Assembly (NCBI RefSeq): GCF_947381555.1
Contig: NZ_CANCWQ010000006.1
Coordinates: forward strand, 1 to 64,000
Length of the DNA stretch: 64,000 nucleotides
Direction of reading: 5' to 3'
Source of the DNA: Limosilactobacillus pulli
GTDB lineage: Bacteria; Bacillota; Bacilli; Lactobacillales; Lactobacillaceae
The notes below the pieces were generated by a model. The model worked only from the letters and a program-made list of their open reading frames with translations. It had not been told where the DNA came from and did no database searches. Numbering within the stretch: the first letter of the stretch is position 1; every line of letters begins with the position of its first letter. The position numbers and the translations under genes were made by a program. Positions 1-8,351 of this stretch are shown one piece after another.

Positions 1-77
1 TCAAATCACCTCAAAAGATTTAATGCAATTAGTATAAAAAATTGTAGGAAAACCGACAATTTCAAATCGGTGTTTTC

Positions 78-182
78 TTACATTTTAGAACCGGTGTTAA
101 CACCAATGATTACCCCGACGGCCATATCCATAACATTACCGCGTGAAATGAAATCTTTAAATTCTTGCAACGTTTTTTTCAT
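78..182 (-). pseudogene. MscL N-terminal fragment (truncated mechanosensitive channel)
   Basis: A 34-codon frame with a good ribosome site (aggaga) starts at 182 and reads leftwards. Its first ~27 residues match the start of the large-conductance mechanosensitive channel MscL: a short amphipathic helix, then the SRGNV..MAVGVIIG motif that opens transmembrane helix 1. The frame then leaves the family pattern (VNTGSKM) and stops, whereas MscL is normally ~120-130 residues. An inverted repeat at 49-76 follows, which may act as a weak terminator. I see no remainder of the channel in the 77 bases left of the stop. Most likely a 3'-deleted gene; whether another fragment lies beyond the window edge cannot be seen. 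Confidence 0.7.
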
Positions 183-319
183 TTAATTATCTCCTGTGCT
201 TTCAAAGTAACATTAAAATTATAGGATAAATTGACAGGCGGAGCAAACATTAATTTAAGCAAGTTTTTTTGATTAAAGTTATTATGGCTGTTAAACTTAA
301 TTAAATGATCAATTATAGC

Positions 320-365
320 TTGTAAAAATAAGAAGATTGATTGTATAATATTAGAAATTTCTAAT
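320..365 (+). promoter_or_regulatory. gshA promoter with adjacent 16 bp palindrome
   Basis: A -10 box TATAAT lies at 344-349, with a weaker -35 (TTGTAA, 320-325) 18 bases upstream. Directly after the -10 box is the perfect palindrome ATTAGAAATTTCTAAT (350-365), where the transcription start would fall. That position suits a repressor operator. The regulator is not identifiable from the sequence. Confidence 0.5.
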
Positions 366-385
366 TTGAGAGAGGAATTCTAATT

Positions 386-1726
386 ATGTTCAGTCAAATT
401 GGTGAACTCATTTTTGCAAATAAGGCGGTTGCCAAGACTTCTGACTTTACAATGGGATTGGAAGTTGAGATGCAGCGAGTAGACGAAGTTGGTAATATCA
501 GTCAGGAACCGTATCCAGCCGCGATTGGCGATGAAAAGACCAACCCTTGGCTGACCAATGATTATTTGGAAACGATGCCTGAAATGGTAACGCCGGCTGC
601 CAGCCACTCTTTGGATGCAATGCACTACCTTTATAAAATTAATAATGCCTTGCGTGCGGCACTGGCTCCTGGAGAACTGTTATGGCCACTGTCGATGCCA
701 CCTAAGCTGCCAGCTGATAAGTCACAATTGCGATTGGCAAAAATGGGGCCAAAAAAGGAAGCCTATTTAAAAGAATGGACCAAACGTCACAGCTATTCGG
801 AAGGGACGCCATGTGGGGTTCACATCAACCTCAGTATCGATCAGCACATCGTTGACTTGGTTAAGGAGGGATTTCCCAATAAATTCAAGGATGAAAAAGC
901 GGTTCGCAACTATCTGTATGCGGTCTTAGCACAAGGATTCGTTCGCTATCGTTGGTTTATCACTTATCTGTTTGGGGCCAGCCCAATTGCCGAGGCCAAT
1001 TATTTTGACAAGGGCAAGGGACTGGATCATCCGGTTCGCAGTATTCGCCAAAGTTCATATGGCTTTGGTACCAAGTTCAAGGGTGACTATACCGATGTAC
1101 AAAGCTATGTTGACCGGATTAAAGATGGGGTTAAGCAGGGAATTTTGACCTCTGATTATGAATTTCATGGCAGTGTGCGGTTTAAGGGCAATCAAAATCT
1201 AAAAGAACTGCCTAAAACCGGCGTTGAGTACATTGAATTGCGGATGCTTGATCTGGACCCAAGCAGCTCAGTAGGCGTTAGAACGGACACGCTACGCTTT
1301 ATTCGCCTGCTGGCCAGCTACTTTATCATGCATCCAGCCCTGCAGCCAGAAGAAGTCAATCGAGTTTTGGACAACGCTGATGAGATGAACGACGTGGTGG
1401 TTAAAGAACTGCCGACTGAGCCATGTCATTATCAAAACAAGGCCCTGGCGATGATCAAGAGCTTGGAGCGCTATGCCAACCAGATTCAGCTGGGACCGGA
1501 GTTTTCTGAGATCTTAGAGGACTTGGAGGATCGCATCATCAATCCAAAGACCACGCCAAGTGCCAAACTGATGAATTATGTTGAAAATGGCTCTTTGGAA
1601 AACTATGCATTACGCCGAGCGCGTCGTTATCAAGAAGCAGCCATGGAGTCTTTGCATCCATTCCAGGGCTTTGCCGGTGATCATATTCCTGATGCCGATG
1701 AACTGAAGCGTCAGTTGGATAAATAA
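386..1726 (+). CDS. gshA: Glutamate-cysteine ligase (gamma-glutamylcysteine synthetase)
   Basis: ATP-dependent ligase joining the gamma-carboxyl of glutamate to cysteine, the first step of glutathione-type thiol synthesis in the cytoplasm. The 446-residue protein has the family features: GLEVEMQRVDE near the N-terminus (metal/glutamate site), ETMPEMVTPA, the PCGVHINLS motif around residue 142, and YIELRMLDLDP near residue 283. It is the stand-alone ligase, not the longer fused GshAB, and no gshB is in this window, so the product may be gamma-glutamylcysteine or other gamma-glutamyl dipeptides (inference; lactobacilli are known to use such enzymes this way). The start is ATG with gagagagg upstream. 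It converges on a gamma-glutamyl hydrolase-like gene and shares its terminator. Confidence 0.88.
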   Translation: MFSQIGELIFANKAVAKTSDFTMGLEVEMQRVDEVGNISQEPYPAAIGDEKTNPWLTNDYLETMPEMVTPAASHSLDAMHYLYKINNALRAALAPGELLWPLSMPPKLPADKSQLRLAKMGPKKEAYLKEWTKRHSYSEGTPCGVHINLSIDQHIVDLVKEGFPNKFKDEKAVRNYLYAVLAQGFVRYRWFITYLFGASPIAEANYFDKGKGLDHPVRSIRQSSYGFGTKFKGDYTDVQSYVDRIKDGVKQGILTSDYEFHGSVRFKGNQNLKELPKTGVEYIELRMLDLDPSSSVGVRTDTLRFIRLLASYFIMHPALQPEEVNRVLDNADEMNDVVVKELPTEPCHYQNKALAMIKSLERYANQIQLGPEFSEILEDLEDRIINPKTTPSAKLMNYVENGSLENYALRRARRYQEAAMESLHPFQGFAGDHIPDADELKRQLDK

Positions 1727-1735
1727 GCAAATAAT

Positions 1736-1772
1736 AAAACAGCACTGCCTAAATTTTGGTAGTGCTGTTTTT
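1736..1772. terminator. Bidirectional terminator between gshA and the amidotransferase gene
   Basis: A 14 bp stem (aaaacagcactgcc / ggtagtgctgtttt, one G-U pair) encloses an AT loop and is flanked by A and T runs, so it can stop both converging genes. Confidence 0.85.
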
Positions 1773-1783
1773 AAATTAGCTGA

Positions 1784-2539
1784 CTATTTTTGATTGTTGA
1801 GATGATGACGTTGCGCTGCAACCTTGGCAGAACGATGGATAAAGTCACCAAAGATAGCCTGGGACTCGCGGTAGTGCTTGTACATGTTTTCGGGATGCCA
1901 CTGTACGGCCAGAATCTGATCGCTGTCCTTTGATTCCAGGGCCTCGATGACTTGATCCTGGGCACGGGCGGCTACTTCAAGCGAAGGTGCAATCCGATCA
2001 ATGGCTTGATGGTGCCGTGAGTTGATGTAGGGATGCTTGCCGATCAGTTTATAGAGATGGCTGTCCATATCAACGTCAATATGGTGTGAAGGTAAGTTGC
2101 CCGGTGCGTCTTGGCTGTGCTTTAAATGCGCATCCGGGTTTTCGGAAAGGTCTTGATATACTGTTCCGCCCAAACCAATGTTGATCAGCTGCATACCACG
2201 GCAGATACCCAAAATGGCCTTGCCGGATTGAACCGCACCTTTGAGCAGGGCGATCTCAAACAAATCACGCTTGCGGTAAGTCATTCCCAGATTCATGTGT
2301 GGTTCCTGACCATAAAAGGTTGGATCAACATCGGCGCCACCGGCAAATACGACGCCATCAAAGATATCCAGATATTCAGGTGATAAATCGGGCTGAACGC
2401 TTGGAAAAATTACTGGAACGCCGCCTGATTTAACGACCGCCTCAATGATTGGCTTTGGCGCAAATGGAGCATTGCGCTCATTGATTACGTTGGTAGCTTC
2501 TGTTAAGGTTGCGGCTGGAATCGCAATTTTTGGTTTCAT
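1784..2539 (-). CDS. Gamma-glutamyl-gamma-aminobutyrate hydrolase family (class I glutamine amidotransferase-like)
   Basis: A 251-residue protein of the peptidase C26 / PuuD family, which hydrolyses gamma-glutamyl bonds. The catalytic cysteine is in GICRGMQ (about residue 114) and the His-Glu pair in QWHPEN (about residue 214). FAGGADVDP near residue 66 is the family's N-terminal signature. The length is typical. It faces gshA, whose product carries a gamma-glutamyl bond, so a role in turnover of gamma-glutamyl peptides is attractive but inferred. The substrate could equally be gamma-glutamyl-GABA or a polyamine derivative. The start is ATG, with a G-rich ribosome site (ggggga) about 10 bases upstream. 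Confidence 0.85.
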   Translation of the reverse strand: MKPKIAIPAATLTEATNVINERNAPFAPKPIIEAVVKSGGVPVIFPSVQPDLSPEYLDIFDGVVFAGGADVDPTFYGQEPHMNLGMTYRKRDLFEIALLKGAVQSGKAILGICRGMQLINIGLGGTVYQDLSENPDAHLKHSQDAPGNLPSHHIDVDMDSHLYKLIGKHPYINSRHHQAIDRIAPSLEVAARAQDQVIEALESKDSDQILAVQWHPENMYKHYRESQAIFGDFIHRSAKVAAQRHHLNNQK

Positions 2540-2786
2540 CGAAAAAATCCCCCATTTGCAAAAATCTTATTAGAAAAAATTTATCATATTTGATTGGCGA
2601 AAGTACAGTTTTATGCTGAGAAATATTAAAAAAAGATGATAAAGTGATTAATGAGCTGCTGATTGACAATTAATGGCAATCGGCAATTTTTTTAAAAAAC
2701 AGTACAAACACTGCTATTAAGGCATTTATAAACATAAAAACAGCTTAAAAAATGATTTTTCATAACGATTTACCCAAAAAATACAA
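2540..2786. other. Gene-less AT-rich interval upstream of the pyr promoter
   Basis: About 250 bases with no supported gene on either strand. It should contain the promoter of the leftward amidotransferase gene. No convincing hairpin-plus-T-run or conserved RNA motif was seen. Confidence 0.5.
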
Positions 2787-2815
2787 TTGACAAAGCAGGA
2801 AACAACGAGTATCTT
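2787..2815 (+). promoter_or_regulatory. pyr promoter
   Basis: A consensus -35 TTGACA (2787-2792) and a -10 TATCTT (2810-2815) are separated by exactly 17 bases. They lie just upstream of the PyrR-binding leader and pyrB. Confidence 0.75.
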
Positions 2816-2832
2816 TATTGCGATGAATAAAT

Positions 2833-2941
2833 GTCCTTTAAGTTTAGTCCAGAGAGGCTAGCAAGGAAACGAATTAAATTGCGGCATGGTGAATGCTGTT
2901 TTCGTTGAACGCTGCCCTCAAATGGAGGGTGGCGTTTTTTT
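2833..2941 (+). promoter_or_regulatory. PyrR-dependent attenuator (PyrR-binding loop plus terminator)
   Basis: The sequence agtccagagaggctagcaag (2846-2865) is the conserved RNA loop bound by PyrR in Firmicutes pyr leaders. It is followed at 2908-2941 by a 12 bp stem (aacgctgccctc / gagggtggcgtt) and a run of seven T. Known logic: with UMP, PyrR binds the loop, the terminator forms and pyrBC is off; without UMP an antiterminator forms. The pyrR gene is not in this window. Confidence 0.92.
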
Positions 2942-3041
2942 AAGGGCAAATTCACAAAGGAGGATTCTTAATCCGCCATTTAAAGGACGACAGTGAGCGT
3001 CCAAACGGTTACTCGTGAATTTAAGGAAGGATTTTGTCAAA

Positions 3042-4004
3042 ATGTTAGAACCTATGAACCTTGTCCGCTTAGAAAACTTTGTCAGTGTTGAGAATCTGTC
3101 AGCCGATGAAGTCAACGCTTTGATTGCTCGTGCCGAGTACTTTAAGCGTGGTGGTGCCGTACCACAACTGAACAAGCCAGTCTATGTTGTTAACGGCTTC
3201 TTTGAAAACTCCACGCGTACGCACACCAGCTTTGCCGTAGCAGAACGCAAGCTGGGATTGACGGAGATCCCATTTGATCCTACACACTCTTCAGTTAAAA
3301 AGGGTGAGACGCTGTATGACACGATGCTGACAATGACGGCACTTGGCATTGATTTGGCCGTAATTCGTCACAGCGAAAATAATTACTACGAACCTTTGAT
3401 CAACACCAAAGAAGGCGAACAGACCAACATCGGCATCGTCAACGCCGGGGATGGTTCCGGTCAGCACCCATCACAATGTCTGCTGGACGTTATGACGATT
3501 CATGAACAGTTTGGTACGTTCAAGGGCTTGAAGATCGCCATCATTGGTGACATCAGCCACTCCCGCGTTGCCCGCAGCAATGCACAGCTGCTTAACAAGC
3601 TGGGAGCCGAGGTCTACTTCTCTGGTCCAGAATACTGGTTCAACGAAGACTTTACGCAATATGGTCAATACAAGCCGGTTGATGAGCTGGTTGACGAAAT
3701 GGATGCCATCATGCTGCTGCGGGTTCAGCATGAACGTCTCTCCAACGATGATGCTCACGAAAAAGACTTCAGCAAGGAAGCCTACCACGAAAAGTATGGT
3801 ATGAATCAAGACCGCTACAACAAGATGAAAGATAATGCCATCATTATGCACCCAGGTCCAATCAACCGAGGCGTTGAACTGGCCAGTGAACTGGTTGAGG
3901 CGCCTAAGTCGGTCTTCTTCCGTCAGATGCAAAACGGGGTCTTCATGCGGATGGCAATGATTGAAGCAGTATTGCGCGGTCGCAAGTTGGGTGGTTTAGA
4001 ATAA
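3042..4004 (+). CDS. pyrB: Aspartate carbamoyltransferase catalytic subunit
   Basis: Transfers the carbamoyl group from carbamoyl phosphate to aspartate, the committed step of pyrimidine synthesis. The 320-residue protein carries the carbamoyl-phosphate motif FFENSTRTHTSF (about residues 54-65), the H-P-S-Q box in GQHPSQCLLD (about residue 148), and HPGPINRG near residue 273, as expected for PyrB. I chose ATG 3042 because aaggaagg (3023-3030) lies 11 bases upstream; an in-frame GTG at 3015 would add nine residues unlike the family and has no ribosome site. It is first in a two-gene operon behind the PyrR attenuator and is separated from pyrC by one base. Confidence 0.95.
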   Translation: MLEPMNLVRLENFVSVENLSADEVNALIARAEYFKRGGAVPQLNKPVYVVNGFFENSTRTHTSFAVAERKLGLTEIPFDPTHSSVKKGETLYDTMLTMTALGIDLAVIRHSENNYYEPLINTKEGEQTNIGIVNAGDGSGQHPSQCLLDVMTIHEQFGTFKGLKIAIIGDISHSRVARSNAQLLNKLGAEVYFSGPEYWFNEDFTQYGQYKPVDELVDEMDAIMLLRVQHERLSNDDAHEKDFSKEAYHEKYGMNQDRYNKMKDNAIIMHPGPINRGVELASELVEAPKSVFFRQMQNGVFMRMAMIEAVLRGRKLGGLE

Positions 4005-4005
4005 G

Positions 4006-5286
4006 ATGACGACAAAACTGATTAAAGGCGGTACGGTTTTTGTAAACGGCCAATTGGTTAAAACGGATGTCCGGATTGCTGATGACAAGATTCAAGCAAT
4101 TGGCAACGATCTGCCGGCAGCTGATGAAACGATTGACGCAACAAACAAATTAGTAGCACCAGGACTGGTCGACGTTCACGTACATTTCAGAGAACCGGGT
4201 CAAACCTATAAGGAAACGATTGAAGCCGGCAGCAAGGCAGCGGCTCATGGCGGTTTTACCACAGTCGGTGCCATGCCAAACGTTGATCCGGTACCTGACA
4301 CGCCAGGACGCATGCAGGCACAGACTTCTTTGAATCAAAAAGAAGGCGTCGTTCACATTTTCCAATATGGTGCAATTACGCATGGCCGCACCAGTGAGAA
4401 ACTGGTAGATTTTCATGCTCTCAAGCAAGCCGGTGCCTATGCCTTTAGCAACGATGGCAGCGGTGTACAGACGGCAGGTACGATGTATCAAGCTATGGAA
4501 GGGATTGCTAAAGAAGATATGATCTTGGCAGCCCACGTGGAAGACGATTCATTACTATTTGGCGGGATTATGACTGCCGGCAAGCGGGCCGAAGAATTAG
4601 GCCTGCCTGGTGCACCAAGCGTTTCTGAATCAGCTCAGGTCGCGCGGGATTTGGTTTTGGCCAACGCAACCGGGGTTCACTACCATATCTGCCATATCTC
4701 AACTAAAGAAAGCATCGCAATGGTGCGCTTCGCCAAGTCTCAAGGCGTTAACGTAACCTGCGAGGCCTCGCCGCATCATTTGCTGTTGGCTGACCAAGAT
4801 ATTCCAGCCAACAACTCATATTACAAGATGAATCCGCCACTGCGTCATGAAGACGACCGGCAGGCATTGATTGAGGGGCTGTTGGATGGTACGGTTGACA
4901 TGATCGCCACTGACCATGCGCCACACTCCAAAGATGAAAAGCCTAAAGATGACATGCGCGGTGCAGCCAACGGTATTACCGGCAGTGAGACGGCATTTCC
5001 AATGATGTACACCAAGTTTGTCAAAGGCGGCTTCTGCACGTTGGAACAATTGCTGAACTGGATGAGTACCAAGCCGGCTGATATTTTTGGTCTTAAAGAA
5101 GCCGGTCATTTGGAACCGGGTAAGCCAGCTGATATTGCGATCTTTGACCTGGATACGCAACGGACGCTTAATGAGGCTGACTACCTTTCCAAGGGCGTCA
5201 ACAACCCATTTACCGGCCAAAAGGTCTATGGCACGGCGGACCTGACGCTGGTTGATGGTGAGATTGTATATCAGCGTAAGAACTAA
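4006..5286 (+). CDS. pyrC: Dihydroorotase
   Basis: Zinc amidohydrolase closing carbamoyl-aspartate to dihydroorotate. The 426-residue length is typical of the Gram-positive class. Metal ligands are visible: HVHFREPGQ (about residue 58), the His of AAHVEDD (about residue 176), ICHIST (about residue 228) and DHAPH (about residue 302). The ATG starts one base after the pyrB stop, so the pair is translationally coupled. The other pyr genes (carAB, pyrD, pyrF, pyrE) do not follow. Instead a mobile-element-like sequence begins within ~10 bases of the stop and the operon terminator lies beyond it at 5635-5667. Confidence 0.95.
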   Translation: MTTKLIKGGTVFVNGQLVKTDVRIADDKIQAIGNDLPAADETIDATNKLVAPGLVDVHVHFREPGQTYKETIEAGSKAAAHGGFTTVGAMPNVDPVPDTPGRMQAQTSLNQKEGVVHIFQYGAITHGRTSEKLVDFHALKQAGAYAFSNDGSGVQTAGTMYQAMEGIAKEDMILAAHVEDDSLLFGGIMTAGKRAEELGLPGAPSVSESAQVARDLVLANATGVHYHICHISTKESIAMVRFAKSQGVNVTCEASPHHLLLADQDIPANNSYYKMNPPLRHEDDRQALIEGLLDGTVDMIATDHAPHSKDEKPKDDMRGAANGITGSETAFPMMYTKFVKGGFCTLEQLLNWMSTKPADIFGLKEAGHLEPGKPADIAIFDLDTQRTLNEADYLSKGVNNPFTGQKVYGTADLTLVDGEIVYQRKN

Positions 5287-5289
5287 TAT

Positions 5290-5623
5290 TTAATTATGCC
5301 TAGCCGGAAATCCCGTGACTTTAGTCATGAGATGGATAGGCCTGACAAGATATAATACTTGTAGATAGTAATTGACTTAGTAACTGCCTCGCTGAGAACC
5401 AAAGTGAGTATTACAGCATTATAAGACTGACTATCTAACAACTATTGATATATCATTCCTATGGCAACCTGGGAATGTAAAAGGCATTGGTAATTAGATG
5501 ATCACTGCTCAAGCAACTGTGGCTGTTTGAGTAAATCGTCCGTATCTATGCAAATTGTGGTTCAGGCACTCAATATCGGGGTGTCTGATCACAAGCCATC
5601 GACTTTAGCCGATGGTGGTTGAC
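5290..5623 (+). mobile_element. Gene-less IS200/IS605-like element (PATE) with omega-RNA-like structure
   Basis: No reading frame fits, but both ends look like IS200/IS605 subterminal hairpins. At the left, an outer stem 5298-5302/5337-5341 encloses a 10 bp stem 5311-5320/5323-5332 with one C-A mismatch, and the motif gactttag crosses its tip. At the right, CCATCG (5596-5601) pairs with CGATGG (5610-5615), again around gactttag, followed by ggttgac. Between them are exact or near-exact helices: 5362-5369/5430-5437 (8 bp), 5388-5393/5403-5408, 5454-5459/5472-5477, 5508-5515/5524-5531 and 5563-5569/5581-5587. This is what a non-autonomous IS605 derivative keeping the RNA-coding end of a tnpB element would look like. 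Exact boundaries are uncertain, and the family is assigned from the end motifs only. Confidence 0.6.
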
Positions 5624-5634
5624 TTTTCAAATTT

Positions 5635-5667
5635 AAGTCAGATCGATTATTACGGTCTGACTTTTTT
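5635..5667 (+). terminator. Terminator, probably of the pyrBC operon
   Basis: An 11 bp stem (aagtcagatcg / cggtctgactt, one T-G pair) with a 6-base loop is followed by TTTTTT. It lies beyond the IS605-like element, as if that element had been inserted between pyrC and its terminator. Confidence 0.8.
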
Positions 5668-5738
5668 ATTTATCAAACATTTGTTCGCGAAATTCAAACG
5701 TGTTAAAATAAGATACCACGAAGAATTAGGAAAAGAAA

Positions 5739-6560
5739 ATGGTGAGCGCATTGAAAACAATAACGTGGCAAGACATCATTCGCACCTTAAACAGCGATGT
5801 CTGCTTATATGAGCTGGGACAAAAATGGGGAAGCGAATTTTTAACGGCAGACCAGCACGCGGCAATGATTCGCCAGCATCAAACCGAACTGTTGGATCTG
5901 CAAAAAGAGCTGGCGGAGTTGACTGGATTGCCATTGCCATCCAGTGCGACACTGATCGGTATTTTTATGGCCAGATGCGTAATTGCTGGGCTAACCGAGC
6001 AAAATCTAGAGCCTGGCGATGAGCTTCTTTTGGTCAGCTATCAAGACCAAGCTTCTCAGTTTGGCACGCACTGGGAAGTTGAAATCTATGATCCGACTAC
6101 TGAAGAAAAAACGCTGGGCGTATCCGAGCTGTCATATGCTGATATTTTGGGAATGAAGGTTGCCATTGATGAGGATGCCGACTTTTTAAGTGGGCTGGCG
6201 GCACTTTTTAGTGAGATTACCCAAACCGGCTTATACGACTGGGAGCGCAATGCGGTGATCTATCAGCGAACCGCTGCCCAGCAGGCCATGGAATCGGCAA
6301 TGTATGAATTTATGGAACAGACGCAGCAGATTGCGCATTTTTTGGATCAGTACGTTACAGCACATCCCGATGATTCACAGCTGCCCGACGAGATTGCCTT
6401 GTTTTGGCCGCTGACGACCGGGATCATGGCACCCTTGGATGCAGACGACCCTGACAGTCCGATGATCTCAACAATGAAACAGGATTCACAGCTTTTGGCT
6501 CGCTTCAAACTGCGGTTTGGTCGTGAGTTTCGTGAGTTTATCAAAAATCATCAAATCTAA
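5739..6560 (+). CDS. Hypothetical acidic cytoplasmic protein
   Basis: A 273-residue protein that I do not recognise with confidence. It has no signal peptide or membrane segment, is strongly acidic overall (clusters such as DEDAD and DADDPDSP), and is rich in helix-forming Gln/Glu/Leu stretches. An N-terminal ITWQDIIRTL segment resembles the start of small LAB proteins of unknown function, but this is weak evidence. The ATG has aggaaaag upstream. It is a single-gene unit lying after the pyr terminator. No catalytic motif is apparent. Confidence 0.75.
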   Translation: MVSALKTITWQDIIRTLNSDVCLYELGQKWGSEFLTADQHAAMIRQHQTELLDLQKELAELTGLPLPSSATLIGIFMARCVIAGLTEQNLEPGDELLLVSYQDQASQFGTHWEVEIYDPTTEEKTLGVSELSYADILGMKVAIDEDADFLSGLAALFSEITQTGLYDWERNAVIYQRTAAQQAMESAMYEFMEQTQQIAHFLDQYVTAHPDDSQLPDEIALFWPLTTGIMAPLDADDPDSPMISTMKQDSQLLARFKLRFGREFREFIKNHQI

Positions 6561-6721
6561 TGTGAAGTTCGTATTTTATCCGCTTTATTGGTCATGTCGA
6601 TCCAATTGCTTAAAAAACAGCTAAAATAAGCAGTTGTTATTAATTGTTTTATTAAAATAGTTCGTTAAGTATGTTAAGATGATTATAATCAATTTCTAAG
6701 CATTTATTTAGGAGGAAGACC

Positions 6722-6991
6722 ATGCGCGCAATTTTAACTACGATTGGTAAGGACAAAACCGGGATTATTGCCGGTGTCAGCAGCTATCTGGCAGAAAGTG
6801 GCATTAATATTGTTGACGTTTCGCAAACGATTATGGATGGCTACTTTACGATGATGATGATGGTTGACGTTGACGATGCCACTGCCGATTTTGAAAAGCT
6901 GACTCAAGAGTTGGATGCATTGGGCACCAAGCTGGGAGTTGATATCAACATTCGCAATCAAGAAATGTACGACGCCATGCACCAGCTATAG
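6722..6991 (+). CDS. ACT domain protein (UPF0237 / GcvR-like)
   Basis: An 89-residue protein made of a single ACT fold. The N-terminus RAILTTIGKDKTGIIAGVS is the ligand-binding loop pattern of UPF0237 proteins, followed by INIVDVSQTIM and the hydrophobic strand TMMMMVDV. ACT domains bind small ligands, usually amino acids, and regulate partner enzymes; the ligand here is unknown. A strong taggaggaaga-type ribosome site precedes the ATG. It is followed after 10 bases by the DUF711 gene, a pairing conserved across Firmicutes, so the two probably work together. A possible -10 TATAAT lies at 6684-6689 with a poor -35. Confidence 0.88.
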   Translation: MRAILTTIGKDKTGIIAGVSSYLAESGINIVDVSQTIMDGYFTMMMMVDVDDATADFEKLTQELDALGTKLGVDINIRNQEMYDAMHQL

Positions 6992-7001
6992 GAGGATTGC
7001 C

Positions 7002-8345
7002 TTGGAAACCGAAAAGATTATGGAAACGATTCGCATGGTCTCAGAAGAAAAGCTGGACCTGCGAACGATTACGATGGGAATTTCTCTGCTTGACTGTATC
7101 GATAGCGATAGTGATCTGGCCTGCCAAAAAATCTACGATAAGATTACAACCAAGGCTAAGGATCTGGTACGCGTTGGTGAAGAGATTGAAACCGAGTTTG
7201 GGATTCCGGTTGCCAATAAGCGGATCACGGTTACGCCAATTTCATTGATTGCGGCGGCTTCTCATGATCATGACTACGTTAAGTATGCACTGGCACTGGA
7301 TAAAGCAGCCAAGACGGTCGGTGTTGACTTTATTGGGGGCTATTCGGCACTGGTGCAAAAAGGCTACCAAAATGGCGATAAGACTCTGATTCAATCACTG
7401 CCGGAAGCCTTAACGCAGACTGATCTGGTATGTGCCTCAGTCAACGTTGGTTCAACGCGGACGGGGATCAATATGGATGCCGTCAAGGAAATGGGCGAAG
7501 TCGTCAAAAAAGCATCTGAGCTGGACTACATGAACAATGCCAAAATGGTAATCTTCTGCAACGCGGTTGAGGACAATCCATTTATGGCTGGGGGCTTTCA
7601 TGGCGCCGGCGAGTCTGATGTGGTTATCAACTGTGGCGTTTCGGGTCCTGGTGTCGTTAAGGCGGCGCTGGAAAAAGTCAAGGGCGAGTCAATGGACGTT
7701 GTAGCCGAAACCATCAAAAAGACGGCCTTTAAGGTTACGCGGATGGGCCAGCTGGTCGGTACCACGGCAGCCAAGCGTTTGGGTGCCAAGTTTGGAATTG
7801 TTGACCTTTCGTTGGCTCCAACAGCGGCAATTGGCGACTCTATTGCCGAGATTCTTGAAGAAATCGGGCTGTCAAGTGTTGGTGCGCATGGTACTACGGC
7901 GGCACTTGCCATGCTTAACGATGCGGTTAAAAAAGGTGGTATCATGGCCTGCAGTCACGTTGGTGGGCTTTCTGGTGCCTTTATTCCGGTTTCGGAGGAT
8001 GCTGGGATGATCAAGGCCGTTAATGCCGGCTATTTGAACGTTTCCAAGCTGGAAGCCATGACGGCAGTCTGCTCGGTTGGGCTGGACATGATTGCCGTAC
8101 CTGGCGACATTGAGACCTCAACCATCAGTGGTATGATTGCCGATGAGGCGGCGATTGGGATGATCAACGCCAAGACAACGGCAGTACGGGTGATTCCGGT
8201 TCCTGGGAAAAAAGTTGGTGACACGGTTGAGTTTGGTGGCTTGCTTGGCTATGCACCAATTATGGATGTCAGCCATGCCTCTTCAGCAGCCATGATCAGT
8301 CGCGGTGGTACAATTCCGGCACCAGTTCATAGTTTTAAGAATTAA
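7002..8345 (+). CDS. DUF711 (UPF0210, PFL-like) family protein
   Basis: A 447-residue protein matching the UPF0210/DUF711 family along its length: RTITMGISLLDC near the start, VTPISLIAAA, GVDFIGGYSALVQKG, NAVEDNPFMAGGFHG, VVAETIKKTAFKVTRMGQLV, and the C-terminal ISRGGTIPAPVHSFKN. The biochemical role of the family is not established; a formate-lyase-like fold has been proposed. I start at TTG 7002, since ggagg (6991-6995) is 6 bases upstream and this reproduces the usual family N-terminus; the ATG at 7020 is too far from that site. It is coupled to the ACT gene just upstream and ends at a terminator (8352-8397). Confidence 0.9.
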   Translation: METEKIMETIRMVSEEKLDLRTITMGISLLDCIDSDSDLACQKIYDKITTKAKDLVRVGEEIETEFGIPVANKRITVTPISLIAAASHDHDYVKYALALDKAAKTVGVDFIGGYSALVQKGYQNGDKTLIQSLPEALTQTDLVCASVNVGSTRTGINMDAVKEMGEVVKKASELDYMNNAKMVIFCNAVEDNPFMAGGFHGAGESDVVINCGVSGPGVVKAALEKVKGESMDVVAETIKKTAFKVTRMGQLVGTTAAKRLGAKFGIVDLSLAPTAAIGDSIAEILEEIGLSSVGAHGTTAALAMLNDAVKKGGIMACSHVGGLSGAFIPVSEDAGMIKAVNAGYLNVSKLEAMTAVCSVGLDMIAVPGDIETSTISGMIADEAAIGMINAKTTAVRVIPVPGKKVGDTVEFGGLLGYAPIMDVSHASSAAMISRGGTIPAPVHSFKN

Positions 8346-8351
8346 TGATAT

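Noticed and set aside
3471..3932. A 153-codon frame opposite pyrB
   Set aside because: Antisense shadow of a clearly conserved gene, with no family features of its own.
5612..5812. A 66-codon frame spanning the pyr terminator
   Set aside because: It runs through the IS605-like end and the terminator hairpin and into the next gene in another frame; no ribosome site.
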